NCBI RefSeq assembly: GCF_018437505.1
Contig: NZ_CP072467.1
Span: 1,054,001 to 1,118,000 of the forward strand
Direction of reading: 5' to 3'
From: Spiractinospora alimapuensis
GTDB lineage: Bacteria; Actinomycetota; Actinomycetes; Streptosporangiales; Streptosporangiaceae
DNA: 64,000 nt
Position 1 is the first letter of the stretch. Every line of letters starts with the position of its first letter. Below the pieces are notes generated by a model, which was not told the DNA's origin, ran no database searches, and worked only from the letters and a program-made list of their open reading frames with translations. This document shows, piece by piece, positions 43,684 to 53,426 of this stretch. Position numbers and translations under genes: made by a program.

Positions 43684-46600
43684 CAGGCGGCACCTCCAGC
43701 AACGGTGGGGGCGACGGGCAAGTAGACGTAGACGCCGAGGATGTCGGCGGGTTTCTGGGCCTGAACCCGCAGGCCGCGGCGGATCTCGTCGGAGGCGATG
43801 CGCACCCGCCGGTGGGCGTCGGCCAGCTCGGTGGCCAGTGTCTCGCCGTGAGCGTCCAGGTGCGACTCTGCGGAAGGGAGATCGTCGAGCACCATTCGCA
43901 TGGTCGGTTTGGCCATGGCCAGGGCCGTGTTCTGCGTGGCGGAGACCTCCAGGAGCGCCGTCGCCTGCTCCGGCTCCAGCCATTCGGGATGATCGGGGGT
44001 GCCGGTGAAGGCGAGCAACCGGGCGTCCTCGGCGACCATCTGCCGGGTGCCGTGCCTGGAGGGCAGGGTGAGGTGGAATCGGTAGCGCACGAGGAGCAGG
44101 GTGGTGGCCTCGTCGACGGCATCGGTACGGATCACCCCGCAGCGCCGCGCCGGGCGACGGTCGTCGCTCGGCCTCCCGTCTGGCGCGGTGTCCAGCGCGG
44201 TGTCGAGCACATGGGCGGCGAGCGCGCCCAGCACCGGGTCCGTGCGCACCAGCGCTGCCTCGCCCCGGGCCACGGCGGCGGTGTCCCGGAAGCGCACGCC
44301 CCGGCCCGGCCGGGTGGCGTCGGTACCGGCCAGCGGTTCCACGGCGTCCCGCAGCCCGATGGGGGTGCCGGAGAGATCGGCGCGGAACCCCTCGCCGCCG
44401 TCTGGAAGCGGGGTGAGCAGGCCACCGAGTCCGCGCAGGGCGCGTTCGGTGAAGGTGCGCACCTCCCCCGCCCCGCCCAGGGCGTCACGCACGGCGGCCA
44501 CCTCGCGGGCCACCTCCTCGGGGTGGATAGCACGCTGGGCGAAGCGGCTGCGGGAGGTGCGCTCCCGCTCGGCCGCGGACTTCCACTGGGTTTCGATGGC
44601 CTCCGCCTGGCGGTCCAGCGCGGCGAGTTCCTCGGAGCCGAACAGGGACTCCTGTTCGGCGGACTCGCTACCACGCATCAACAACCACTCCACAATGGCG
44701 TCCGTGACCCCGCTGGAGGCCTCGTCCGGGACGGAGACCGCGATGCCCAGGTCCTTGCGAATCTGGCGGTGTTTGCGGATGAGCACCTCCAGGACCTTGC
44801 CGTCGATGCCGTTGTCCTCGCCGTACAGAGTGACCACGCGCACCAGGTCCCGGAGCTGGCCGAAGCGGTCCACCCGGCCTTCGCGCTGGTCGTGGCGGGT
44901 GGGGTTCCAGGCGAGGTCGTAGTGCACTACGGCATCGAAGTAGTGCTGGAGGTTCACACCTTCGGAAAGGCAGTCGGTGGCTACCAGCACCCGGCGCGGG
45001 GTAGGGCCTTTCGCCGCATCGTCGGCGGCTTCGGCGGCGGTCTGTTTGGCCAACTCCTCGATCCGCTCTACGCGCTGCTGCGGGGAGAGCTTGCCGGTGA
45101 CGGCCATGACGGTGGTGCGTCGGCCGTTCGCGCCGCCCTTGTCCAGCAGGCTCTTTCGCTTCGCGGCGACGCCCTTGCCTGAGGTGCTCTTTTCCGCTGA
45201 GCCGCCGTCTTGCTCTCCGCCCAGGTGGGCGGCGACGTACTCGGCGGTGTCGATGTAGTGGCAGAAGACGATCGGGTTGTAGCCCGCGTCCAGTAGCCCG
45301 TTGAGGTGCTTGATCAGCGCTGCGAGCTTGTGGTCCTTCTGCGGGCCCTCCAATTCTGCTGCGCGGCGGGCCAGGGCCGCCAGCGGGCCGTCCGGGGCGT
45401 CCTCTGTGGCGCCTCGCTCACCCTCGGCGGCGAGGTCCGCGCCGTGGGCGGTGTCCATGCCCTCCAGAGTGTCGGTGTCCACGGCGTCCCGGGCCACTGG
45501 TGCGCCGAGCGCGTCGGCTTCCTCCGCGGTTTCGGCGGCGGCCGCAGCCGAGCGGGTGGTCAGGGTCTTCGCGGCGGCCCGCGGCGAAGAGACCATGGCG
45601 CGCAGCAATGCGATGGCCGACCACCAGGCCACCCGGTAGTCGCGGTCTCCCTTGCCGCCCGCCCGATGCACCCGCTCGCGGGCGTAGGCGATGGCATCGC
45701 CCAACAGATCCTTGTATTCCGGGGAGAGCCGGTAGGTCTCGTCAGCGAACTCCCGATCCCGGGGGAAGGACGTGGTTTCGGCGAGGGAGTCGTCGGCCAG
45801 ACCATCGCCCGTCCGGGTGAGGTATTGGCGCACGTCGGCGCGTTTGCGCTGAACGAAGTGCCGCGCCAGCAGCCGGCGCCCTTCGTCGGTATCCAGGTCA
45901 ACATCCGCCAGCTCGGGATTGACCAGGCCGAGGAGCGCCCGGAATGCCTCCTCCTTGCCGCTGTGCGGCGTGGCCGTGACCAGCATCAGGTGCCGCTCGG
46001 CGTCGGCCGCCACCTTCCGCAGCAGCTCGTAGCGAAGCTGATTCTGGGTGCTGCGGCCCGCTTTGGTGTCGCCGGCGGTGACGCAGGTGTGTGCCTCGTC
46101 CACGATGACCAGGTCCGGGCAGTGGCGCACGAAGTCGTCACGGTGGCGGGTGGACTTGATGAAGTCCGTGGAGACGATGACGTGGCGGTGCTTGTCGAAC
46201 AGGGACTGGCCGAGATCCAGGCCGCGCTCCAGTTTGGAGACCGTGGAGGAGAGCACGAGTTCGGCGTCGATGCCGAACTTGGTGCGCAGCTCCTCCTGCC
46301 ACTGCTCGGCGAGTGCCGGACTGCACAGGACGGCGAGCTTGCGGGCCTCGCCCTGCGCCAGCAGCTCGGTGGCGATCAGCCCGGCTTCCACGGTCTTGCC
46401 GATGCCCACGTCGTCGCTGATCAGCATGCGCACCGTGGGCTGGCGCAGCGCCATGAGCAACGGCACGAGCTGGTAGGCGCGTGGCTGCACCGCGATCCCG
46501 GCCAGGGAGCGGAAGGGGCCGGCCCCGGAGCGGAAGCCGATGCGCAGCGCGGAGCGCAGGAGTCCAGCGGCCTGCTCGTTGCCCAGATCCTCCGGAGTGG

Positions 46601-46775
46601 GCCAGGCGAAGGAGGCCTCGGCGACGTCCTCCAGGCTTGGGAAGACGGCGGCGACGTCGTCGTCACCCCCACCCAAGGGGCGCAGCACGAGCATTTCCTC
46701 GGCGCTCTCGGGGAGCACCACCCATTCCCGGCCCCGCGCGGAGACCAGAGATCCGGGTGCGTAGGAGGTGGGCAT
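43683..46775 (-). CDS. DrmD-like SNF2-family helicase
   Basis: A 1,030-aa superfamily 2 helicase. After a small N-terminal domain (APGSLVSARGREWVVLPESA) come Walker A DDVGIGKT (K127), DEAH box D226-E-A-H229, motif III VTATPHSGKEEAF, and the C-terminal helicase motifs LVATDCLSEGVNLQ and HDQREGRVDRFGQ. Such proteins translocate on double-stranded DNA. Size, domain order and adjacency to a DrmMI-like methylase match DrmD of class 1 DISARM. It lies 119 bp downstream of the kinase-helicase gene on the same strand. Confidence 0.88.
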   Translation of the reverse strand: MPTSYAPGSLVSARGREWVVLPESAEEMLVLRPLGGGDDDVAAVFPSLEDVAEASFAWPTPEDLGNEQAAGLLRSALRIGFRSGAGPFRSLAGIAVQPRAYQLVPLLMALRQPTVRMLISDDVGIGKTVEAGLIATELLAQGEARKLAVLCSPALAEQWQEELRTKFGIDAELVLSSTVSKLERGLDLGQSLFDKHRHVIVSTDFIKSTRHRDDFVRHCPDLVIVDEAHTCVTAGDTKAGRSTQNQLRYELLRKVAADAERHLMLVTATPHSGKEEAFRALLGLVNPELADVDLDTDEGRRLLARHFVQRKRADVRQYLTRTGDGLADDSLAETTSFPRDREFADETYRLSPEYKDLLGDAIAYARERVHRAGGKGDRDYRVAWWSAIALLRAMVSSPRAAAKTLTTRSAAAAAETAEEADALGAPVARDAVDTDTLEGMDTAHGADLAAEGERGATEDAPDGPLAALARRAAELEGPQKDHKLAALIKHLNGLLDAGYNPIVFCHYIDTAEYVAAHLGGEQDGGSAEKSTSGKGVAAKRKSLLDKGGANGRRTTVMAVTGKLSPQQRVERIEELAKQTAAEAADDAAKGPTPRRVLVATDCLSEGVNLQHYFDAVVHYDLAWNPTRHDQREGRVDRFGQLRDLVRVVTLYGEDNGIDGKVLEVLIRKHRQIRKDLGIAVSVPDEASSGVTDAIVEWLLMRGSESAEQESLFGSEELAALDRQAEAIETQWKSAAERERTSRSRFAQRAIHPEEVAREVAAVRDALGGAGEVRTFTERALRGLGGLLTPLPDGGEGFRADLSGTPIGLRDAVEPLAGTDATRPGRGVRFRDTAAVARGEAALVRTDPVLGALAAHVLDTALDTAPDGRPSDDRRPARRCGVIRTDAVDEATTLLLVRYRFHLTLPSRHGTRQMVAEDARLLAFTGTPDHPEWLEPEQATALLEVSATQNTALAMAKPTMRMVLDDLPSAESHLDAHGETLATELADAHRRVRIASDEIRRGLRVQAQKPADILGVYVYLPVAPTVAGGAA

Positions 46776-46894
46776 TGTGCGTCACTCCTTGTCGTGGGGA
46801 TGGGGGAAGCGATGGCAACGGGAGTTCGAGCGTGACCACGCGCCCCGCGTCGCACGGTGGTGAACGTGTCCGGTGGTCTCTAGAGAGCGCATGG

Positions 46895-49800
46895 TCAGTG
46901 GTCGGAGCCGCGGCCGAAGAAGTCTTGGTAATCGGCGACGATGCTCGCCCAGTCGGCGTCGTGGGGGAAGCGGATCGCCAGCCAGCCACTGCGGAACAGG
47001 CGTCTCTCCGCCTCGGCGTCGCGTTCGGCGACCCGTTCGTGCTCATGCACCGGGCCGTCCACGAACACCGCGACCTGGGCGTTGGACAGGCGATAGACGA
47101 AGTCCGGTCGTGCCTGGGCCTCGGGAAGATAGACCTGCCCCTCGTCGGGCATCCGGTAGCCGTGCTCCTTGAGCCAGTTCACGAACCGCTTCTCCAGTCC
47201 GGTCTCACTGGCGCGTCTCAGCCGCCGCATCTGGTCGGTGCGTGACTCACCACGCCCCGTGGGCAGGGTCTCGGCTCCGGCCAGGCGCCGCAACAGGTCC
47301 ACGATTCGGCGTCGGTCGATGTCCTGGTGGTGCATCTGATTCTGGTAGGTGAGCAGGCAGTTGTAGCAGCCGCGGGAGCAGTGGTTGGGCTCCGCAGTGC
47401 CCAGGTCCGCACCGTCGGGAGCGAAGTGGCACAGGTCCAGGGCGGTGGCGGCGGCGACGGCCAGGGCTTCGCCGTCGTGTTGGATACGGCGCAGCACTCC
47501 GGCCCCACCTTCGGCGGCCTCCGTGAACAGGATCCGATCCCGCGGCCCCTTGTCAGGAGGTAGCAGCTCGCTGGTGAGCTCGGAGTCCTCCAGCTCGAAC
47601 GCTGTCTCGATGCCGCGCTCCAGCGCGTACATCAGGGTCAGAGCCTCCTCCCGAGGCAGGGCATCGGTCAGGTGCACCACCAGGATGTTGCGCCGGTCCT
47701 CTACGTAGGGGATGACGCGCAGGGCGTGGCCGGCCTTGTCGTCACCCGCACGGTCGCCGCCTTCGACCAGCGGCAGGTCGCCGGGGTCGTGCGAAGCGTC
47801 CTGGCCCTGCTTCTCGTTCAGCCATCGCCCGGTGGTGGGGTCCAGCCAGAAGCCGTCGGGATCCTCGCGCTTGGCCCGCAGCCGGCCGAGGTTGGTGATA
47901 CGCACTGTGGCGGAGTCGCCGTAGTGCAGGGTGGCCAGGGTGTCGGCACCGTCGCGGGCCATGGCGTCCTGCCTGCCCACCCGGCCGCCGCCATGCTCGG
48001 CGAAGCGGTAGGAGGTCGCCAGGCGGAACCCGGCCCGGCGGCGCTCCTCCTCGTCGGAGGAGATCTTTTCCCGCTTGGTGGTGTACACGGTGTGCAACTG
48101 CAGCAGGTTCGGGGTGGGCGAACCCAGGGGAGAACCGCACAGGCGGCACTGGGTGTCGATGTCCTTCGGTTCGTGGTGATACCCGCAGTCTTCGCAGCGG
48201 GTCGCCTGGCCGGTGTGCAGGTCGCCGCTGGAGTCCGGCGGCAACTGGATGCGCGTCACCTGGTAGCGCGAGCCCTCGTGGTAAATGAGTGCGCCGGGGC
48301 CGAACTCGCGGATGGCCACGAACCGGGGCCGTTGCAGGAAGTCGCCGTCGTCGGAGCGCCCGCGAGTGGGAATGTAGGCGGCCAGTGGCAGGCGCGGAAA
48401 GGAGTAGCCAGGCAGGAAGCCCTCGCTGGCCAGGTAGCGATAGGGGTTGAAGTCGCTGAGCACGGACTTGCTGTCCTGACTCTCGTTGAGCAGCAGGGTG
48501 ATCTGGGTTTCCGCCTCCCGGCGTCGGTTGGCCGCGCGCTGCCGGTCTCGCTCCGAAAGGCTGTGGTCCAGACGACGGCGGTTCTGCTCGGCCTGGTCCA
48601 CCAACGCGGCGCGGAACAGTTCCCGCCAACGGTCGAAGGCGTCGTTGAATGCCTTGGGGGCGCCACGCACCATCCGCTCCAGCCAGCAGTCGTCCCACCA
48701 CGGCATCTCGGCCAGCGCCTCCAACTGCTCGCCGAACACCTCGTGGGCCGCGATCAAGGCCCGACGCTGGGCACCCTCCTGCTCGATCTTCTGCTGAACG
48801 TCGCTGTGCAGTTCCAGTGCGGGCTCGGGCCTGCTCTTCGCCTTGTCGTAGTCGACACTGATGACCTCGGGTATTGCGCGGCCGAGCTTGACGCCGGTCT
48901 CGGCCAGCCACAGCGCGTGCAGGTGAGCCGCCACCAGGTCCTCATTGGCCAGTTCAAGGCGCGGGGCCTGCACCGCCCCGGCCACCATCCGGTCGGAGTG
49001 GCGGAAGTAGTACTGGTCATGGCTGTTGCCGGTCGCGCAGTATGTGGTGATCAAGGCCGGCTGGCCGCTGCGCCCGCCCCGACCGCTGCGCTGGGCATAG
49101 TTGGCGGGGGTGGGCGGCACGTTGCGCATCAGCACCGCGTTGAGGTCCTTGATGTCCACGCCCAACTCCATGGTGGGCGAGCAGTACAGCAGCGGCAGCG
49201 TGGCCTCGCCGAACAGCTTCTCGCGGGTCTCGCGGTCGTCCGGGGTGACCTGCGCGGTGTGTTCGCGCGCCCACAGACCGCCGAGGGACGCCGCCGCTCC
49301 CCGGTAGAGGTCGCGGAAGAACTGGTTCACCGCGGGCCCCTCCCCACTGGCGTAGGTGCGGGTCAGCGGGTCTTGTGCGCCGAAGAGGCCGTCGCCGGCC
49401 TTCCAAATGAGGCATCCGGCGTCCACCTGGTAGCCGGTGACGGACTCACCGCGGTGGAAGCGGCGCCGCGCGGCGCGCGGGTCGTGGGCGGTGCGGGTCA
49501 GCAGACCGGCCTCGGCGAGGACTTCCAGCAGTTGGGCGACGATGTGCTGCAGATCCTCGGCGCCCAGCCCGGCCTCGCGGAAGTGCATCCGCTTGAGGTA
49601 CTGGGCGAACTTGTGCCGCCCAGAGAAGAACAGGCCGTTGGGGTTGACTTTGGCGCGCTGGGTGGACGCCATCGGATAGGCGGCCACGAACTTGGGGCGC
49701 TCGGAGTCCTGGACCACCCATGATTCGTTAAGGCGGTACTCGCTCGCGCTCTGTACCGACTCGAATTTCTCGTCGCCGAGGTAGGGCGTGGCGATGGCCA

Positions 49801-52800
49801 GCTCGCGGCGCATCTCGTCCAGCAGCGCGCGCAGAATGACGGCCCGCTGCCGCGACCCGGCGCCGAGCAGCGAGGGGTGAGTACCCGCCCAGGACCGCTC
49901 GTTCTCAGCGAGCCAGTCGAGGTCGGCGTAGTCGACGCGCAGCAGCCCGGTCTGTTCCAAGTTGGGCATGGTGACCCGCCAGCCGCCGCCGAGGTCGAGG
50001 TAAAGCCGGAAGGTGATCACGTCGCGCAGCGCCGTGGCCGCCTGGGCCGCCTGGCGAGGTGGGAGCTCGCCGTCAGTGGACCTCGCGTAGTCCCCGGGGG
50101 TTAGGCCCAGCGCGTCGCTGACCCGCGAGGCCAGGTGCTCGGCGGTGAGGCCATCGCTCCCGTCCTCCACCGCGGCCATGAGTGCCCGGTAAAGCCCACC
50201 GCGCAACTGGGTGACTTGAACGAAGTCGTTGAAGTGCCCGGCCTGCAGCGAGGCATCCTGCCGGTTGTCCACGAACGTCAGCAGCTTTCGGGCCTCTTTG
50301 CCCAGAGCGTCCTCGGGGACACGCCTGAGGGCGCGCACGATGGTCTCGGAGATCAGCGAAGTGGCCGAGGAGCGGCCCTCCTGGCCCAAGGTGGCCAGCT
50401 TCGCGAAGTCCTTACCACGCTTGGTCGCGTAGCTCACCCCGCAGTGCAGGCAGAACAGGAACGGCGAGGGGACGAACGCCGCCGTCAGGTCACCCTTGCC
50501 CTCGTGGCCGTGCACGTCCACAGTGACGGTGCGCGGCACGTTGTCCTGGTAGTTCTTGGCAACGTTGTCTTGGCCGTGGTCGTCGACCTCCAGCCAGGCG
50601 TCCGGAAGCCGATCCTTGGCGAGCACCTCCTTGAGGGTCTCCGGCCACGGGGAGTCCGCGGAGAGGTATAGGTAGCCCTCCTTGCCACCCTCCGGGGCAT
50701 CCGCCGCGGGGCCGCTTTGGCGGGATGTGTAGGCCGTGCCCGTGGCGGTCGTGGTCCGCCATACCGTCAGATACTCCTGGCCACATTCGCGGCAGAACGC
50801 CAGCGGCAGCAGGATCTTGCCCTCAGAGCCGGGAAGTTCCAGCTGGTAGTGGCGGGTCAGCGGCCGCTCACCGGGCGGCTCCAGTGTGGTGAAGACGGTG
50901 TCGCCCTTGGACAGGAACTGGTGCAGTCGGAAGGCGAACAACGGGCGACCATTGCCTGGGTGAAGGGCCTCGGCTCCCGCCTCAAGGGTGCGGCGGATCG
51001 CTTCCCGGCACTGCGTGGCGTCGACACCGGTCTCGGCGGCGAGCTGCTCGGCGGCCTGCTCTACCTGGGTGGGGCGTTGACGGACCAGGCGCCCTTCGGT
51101 GTCGGTGGTCAGGCCAAAAGTACTCTCGATCCATTGGGCCAGCGGGTCGTGGTACAGCTCGTGGTAGCTCCGCGGGGCGTCCTGGGCGGTGATCCGCGCC
51201 GGGGGCACCTGTGCGGGGCCGTCGGCGGTGGCGCGCACTACGGTCTCGGTGATCACGTTGTCCGCCTCGACCGGCGTACCGAAGATCATGCCGGCGACCT
51301 CGGCGACCTTCTCCTTCTGGGCCTGGTGGGTACCACCACTGACCATGGTGGCCGACGTGCCCACGCACTGCAGGTTCGGGGCCGCACAGGCCTGGCGCAC
51401 CCGCCGGGCGAGGAAGGCGACGTCCGCGCCTTGGCGGCCGCGGTAGGTGTGCAGCTCGTCGAACACCAGGAAGTCCAGGCCGCCCGCCATCGCGATGAGC
51501 GAGTCGCGCTCGTGCGGGCGGGTGAGCATGAGCTCCAGCATCACGTAGTTGGTGAGCAGGATGTCGGGAGGGTTCTTGCGTATCCGCTCGCGCGCCTCCT
51601 CGCTCTCCTGGCCGGTGTAGCGAGCGAAGGTGACGGGTTCTCGGCCCGGGCCGTAGCCGAATTCCAGGAACTTGCGCAGCTCGTTGAGCTGGCTGTTCGC
51701 CAGGGCGTTCATGGGGTAGACCACGATGGCGCGCACCCGACGCTCGGCCTTGCCACCGGCCCGCTCCCGCTCGCGCAGCACCCGATCCACGATCGGCACG
51801 ATGTAGCCCAAGGATTTGCCGGATCCGGTGCCGGTGGTGAGGACGTAGGAGGCACCGGTGCGGGCGGTCTGCAAGGCCTGGCGTTGGTGGCGGTGCAGGG
51901 TCAACGGGCGGCCCTCGCAGCGCGTGGCGCCCTCCTTCTTCTCCGTTTGGAATATGCGGGCCGCCTCGGGGTGCAGCAGGCCCTCCTGCACCAGTTCGGG
52001 CACGGTGCCCCCGGAGGAGAAGAAGGGGTTGAGCGAGAGCCAGGGGTCAGGCCACTGGGATTTGTCGTCGAGGTCTCGCCGCACGAATTCGGCGATGTCG
52101 ACGTCGCGGATGACGGTACCGCCCTCGGTGAACTCCCGATACTCCCTAATGAGCTCGCCGTGCAGATTGAACACGTCCATCACGCCGCGCGGGGCGTCGT
52201 GGGCCGGGCGTTGGGGCGCGGTGTCGTCCAACAGCGGCGCCGGGGCAGGCTCGGGAACTTCGGCGCGTGGGTCGAACTCTGCCCAGCCGGTGACCGAGCC
52301 CTCCCCCTTGGCCAGGGGACGCAGGGCGTCGCGGACCTCGGCGGCGCTGGCTGGACGCCGGTCGGGTTCCTTGCGCAGCAGCTGTTCCACTAGCTGGGTG
52401 AGCGCACTCGGGATGTCGGCGCGCAGCAGGCCCATCGGGGGCACGGCGTCATTGTTGTGCTTGTGTCCCAGCTCATAGGGAGTGGCGCCGTCAAAGGGGA
52501 GCGTTCCCGTGAGTAGCTCGTAGAGCACACAGCCCAGGGCGTAGAGATCGGCCGCGGCCGTGACTTTGGCTCCGGCGAACTGCTCAGGGGCCATGTATCG
52601 CGCGGTCCCGACTGTGGCATCGGTACTGGTGAGGCTGCTGATGTCCGGATCATCGACGATGCGCCCCATCCCGAAGTCCAGCACCACGGCCCGGCCGCCG
52701 CGGGCGATCATCACGTTGGCGGGTTTGAGGTCACGGTGCACGATGTCCGCGGCATGCGCGGCATAGAGGGCGTCGGCGATCTGTGCGCCGAGGGCGGCGG

Positions 52801-53170
52801 CCCAGGAGACCGGCACTTGGGGCTCTTCGTCGCAGAGGTCGCGCACCGTGCGCCCGTCCAGCAGCTCCATCGCCAGGTAGGGCTTGCGGTCTACGGCGGT
52901 CTCGTCCACACCGCCGTCGATAACCCGCGGGATGTGGGGATGCACGAGTCGACGCATGATCTCCACCTCACGCGCGAAGCGCCGCACCGCCACGTCGTCG
53001 GGGTCGACGGGGATCCCAGAGCGACGGCGCAACAGGAGCTTCACCGCAACGTGGCGGTCCGGGGACTCCGGATCCACCTTCGTGTCCTCGGCGCGGTGGA
53101 CCTCGCCCATGTTGCCACGTTCGATGAATCCGTCGAGGTGGAAGCGTCCAGCCACCCACTCCTGAGACAT
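46895..53170 (-). CDS. Kinase-DEAD helicase-DUF1998-Vsr-like nuclease fusion (DrmA/DrmB-like)
   Basis: A 2,091-aa multidomain protein from the ATG at 53170. Residues 1-290 are a complete Ser/Thr kinase (GNMGEVHRAED, VAVKLLL, H145-R-D147-L-K-P-A-N, LDFGMGR, APEQ). From about 420 is a DEAD-type helicase: Walker A TGTGSGKSLG (K452), D571-E-L-H574, and helicase-C segment SPTMELGVDIKDLNAVL...RSGRGGRSGQ. Zinc-like pairs CRECGQEY and CLHCGVSY, CEDCGYHH/CRLCGSP follow. A DUF1998 region ends with GGAGVLRRIQ and CYNCLLTYQNQ. The last about 100 residues (around D2023: RPDFVYRL, VAVFVDGPVHEHERV) look like a Vsr/DUF559 PD-(D/E)XK nuclease. Helicase plus DUF1998 corresponds to DISARM DrmA/DrmB; the kinase and nuclease fusions are unusual. 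Confidence 0.85.
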   Translation of the reverse strand: MSQEWVAGRFHLDGFIERGNMGEVHRAEDTKVDPESPDRHVAVKLLLRRRSGIPVDPDDVAVRRFAREVEIMRRLVHPHIPRVIDGGVDETAVDRKPYLAMELLDGRTVRDLCDEEPQVPVSWAAALGAQIADALYAAHAADIVHRDLKPANVMIARGGRAVVLDFGMGRIVDDPDISSLTSTDATVGTARYMAPEQFAGAKVTAAADLYALGCVLYELLTGTLPFDGATPYELGHKHNNDAVPPMGLLRADIPSALTQLVEQLLRKEPDRRPASAAEVRDALRPLAKGEGSVTGWAEFDPRAEVPEPAPAPLLDDTAPQRPAHDAPRGVMDVFNLHGELIREYREFTEGGTVIRDVDIAEFVRRDLDDKSQWPDPWLSLNPFFSSGGTVPELVQEGLLHPEAARIFQTEKKEGATRCEGRPLTLHRHQRQALQTARTGASYVLTTGTGSGKSLGYIVPIVDRVLRERERAGGKAERRVRAIVVYPMNALANSQLNELRKFLEFGYGPGREPVTFARYTGQESEEARERIRKNPPDILLTNYVMLELMLTRPHERDSLIAMAGGLDFLVFDELHTYRGRQGADVAFLARRVRQACAAPNLQCVGTSATMVSGGTHQAQKEKVAEVAGMIFGTPVEADNVITETVVRATADGPAQVPPARITAQDAPRSYHELYHDPLAQWIESTFGLTTDTEGRLVRQRPTQVEQAAEQLAAETGVDATQCREAIRRTLEAGAEALHPGNGRPLFAFRLHQFLSKGDTVFTTLEPPGERPLTRHYQLELPGSEGKILLPLAFCRECGQEYLTVWRTTTATGTAYTSRQSGPAADAPEGGKEGYLYLSADSPWPETLKEVLAKDRLPDAWLEVDDHGQDNVAKNYQDNVPRTVTVDVHGHEGKGDLTAAFVPSPFLFCLHCGVSYATKRGKDFAKLATLGQEGRSSATSLISETIVRALRRVPEDALGKEARKLLTFVDNRQDASLQAGHFNDFVQVTQLRGGLYRALMAAVEDGSDGLTAEHLASRVSDALGLTPGDYARSTDGELPPRQAAQAATALRDVITFRLYLDLGGGWRVTMPNLEQTGLLRVDYADLDWLAENERSWAGTHPSLLGAGSRQRAVILRALLDEMRRELAIATPYLGDEKFESVQSASEYRLNESWVVQDSERPKFVAAYPMASTQRAKVNPNGLFFSGRHKFAQYLKRMHFREAGLGAEDLQHIVAQLLEVLAEAGLLTRTAHDPRAARRRFHRGESVTGYQVDAGCLIWKAGDGLFGAQDPLTRTYASGEGPAVNQFFRDLYRGAAASLGGLWAREHTAQVTPDDRETREKLFGEATLPLLYCSPTMELGVDIKDLNAVLMRNVPPTPANYAQRSGRGGRSGQPALITTYCATGNSHDQYYFRHSDRMVAGAVQAPRLELANEDLVAAHLHALWLAETGVKLGRAIPEVISVDYDKAKSRPEPALELHSDVQQKIEQEGAQRRALIAAHEVFGEQLEALAEMPWWDDCWLERMVRGAPKAFNDAFDRWRELFRAALVDQAEQNRRRLDHSLSERDRQRAANRRREAETQITLLLNESQDSKSVLSDFNPYRYLASEGFLPGYSFPRLPLAAYIPTRGRSDDGDFLQRPRFVAIREFGPGALIYHEGSRYQVTRIQLPPDSSGDLHTGQATRCEDCGYHHEPKDIDTQCRLCGSPLGSPTPNLLQLHTVYTTKREKISSDEEERRRAGFRLATSYRFAEHGGGRVGRQDAMARDGADTLATLHYGDSATVRITNLGRLRAKREDPDGFWLDPTTGRWLNEKQGQDASHDPGDLPLVEGGDRAGDDKAGHALRVIPYVEDRRNILVVHLTDALPREEALTLMYALERGIETAFELEDSELTSELLPPDKGPRDRILFTEAAEGGAGVLRRIQHDGEALAVAAATALDLCHFAPDGADLGTAEPNHCSRGCYNCLLTYQNQMHHQDIDRRRIVDLLRRLAGAETLPTGRGESRTDQMRRLRRASETGLEKRFVNWLKEHGYRMPDEGQVYLPEAQARPDFVYRLSNAQVAVFVDGPVHEHERVAERDAEAERRLFRSGWLAIRFPHDADWASIVADYQDFFGRGSDH

Positions 53171-53311
53171 GGCACTGCCCTCACCCATGACACTGTCCCT
53201 CGCACTCGGCGTCACCCGGCTACGGCTCCCCCTAAATGCCCATCTTCCCAGCTTTCACCGCCAGGTGGCGACGCTCACGGAAAGAACTGCCGGTTGTCTG
53301 TTTGCGTCGCC

Positions 53312-53340
53312 AACATACTCGTGCTCTAGCATTCACACAA
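53312..53340 (-). promoter_or_regulatory. Predicted promoter of the kinase-helicase gene
   Basis: On the minus strand TTGTGT (53340-53335) and TATGTT (53317-53312) are separated by 17 bp and lie about 140 bp before the ATG at 53170. It would give a long 5' leader ahead of the defence operon. The surrounding 53171-53426 region is AT-richer than the genes and must also carry the divergent promoter, where a TATACA at 53398-53403 is a possible -10. Confidence 0.4.
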
Positions 53341-53426
53341 GAGCGGCTAACGTATCCGTCTGTGGTGTTGACGCAGTAAACGAATCTCTCCCGCCCCTAT
53401 ACACACAGTTCGTGTACGGTGATCAC

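Noticed and set aside
47672-49723. 683-aa open frame on the plus strand opposite the kinase-helicase gene
   Set aside because: Antisense shadow of the helicase/DUF1998 coding region, with no motifs and no start signals.
39580-53170. Complete canonical class 1 DISARM
   Set aside because: No phospholipase-D-type DrmC is seen and DrmA/DrmB-like parts are fused with a kinase and a nuclease, so only a DISARM-related label is justified.
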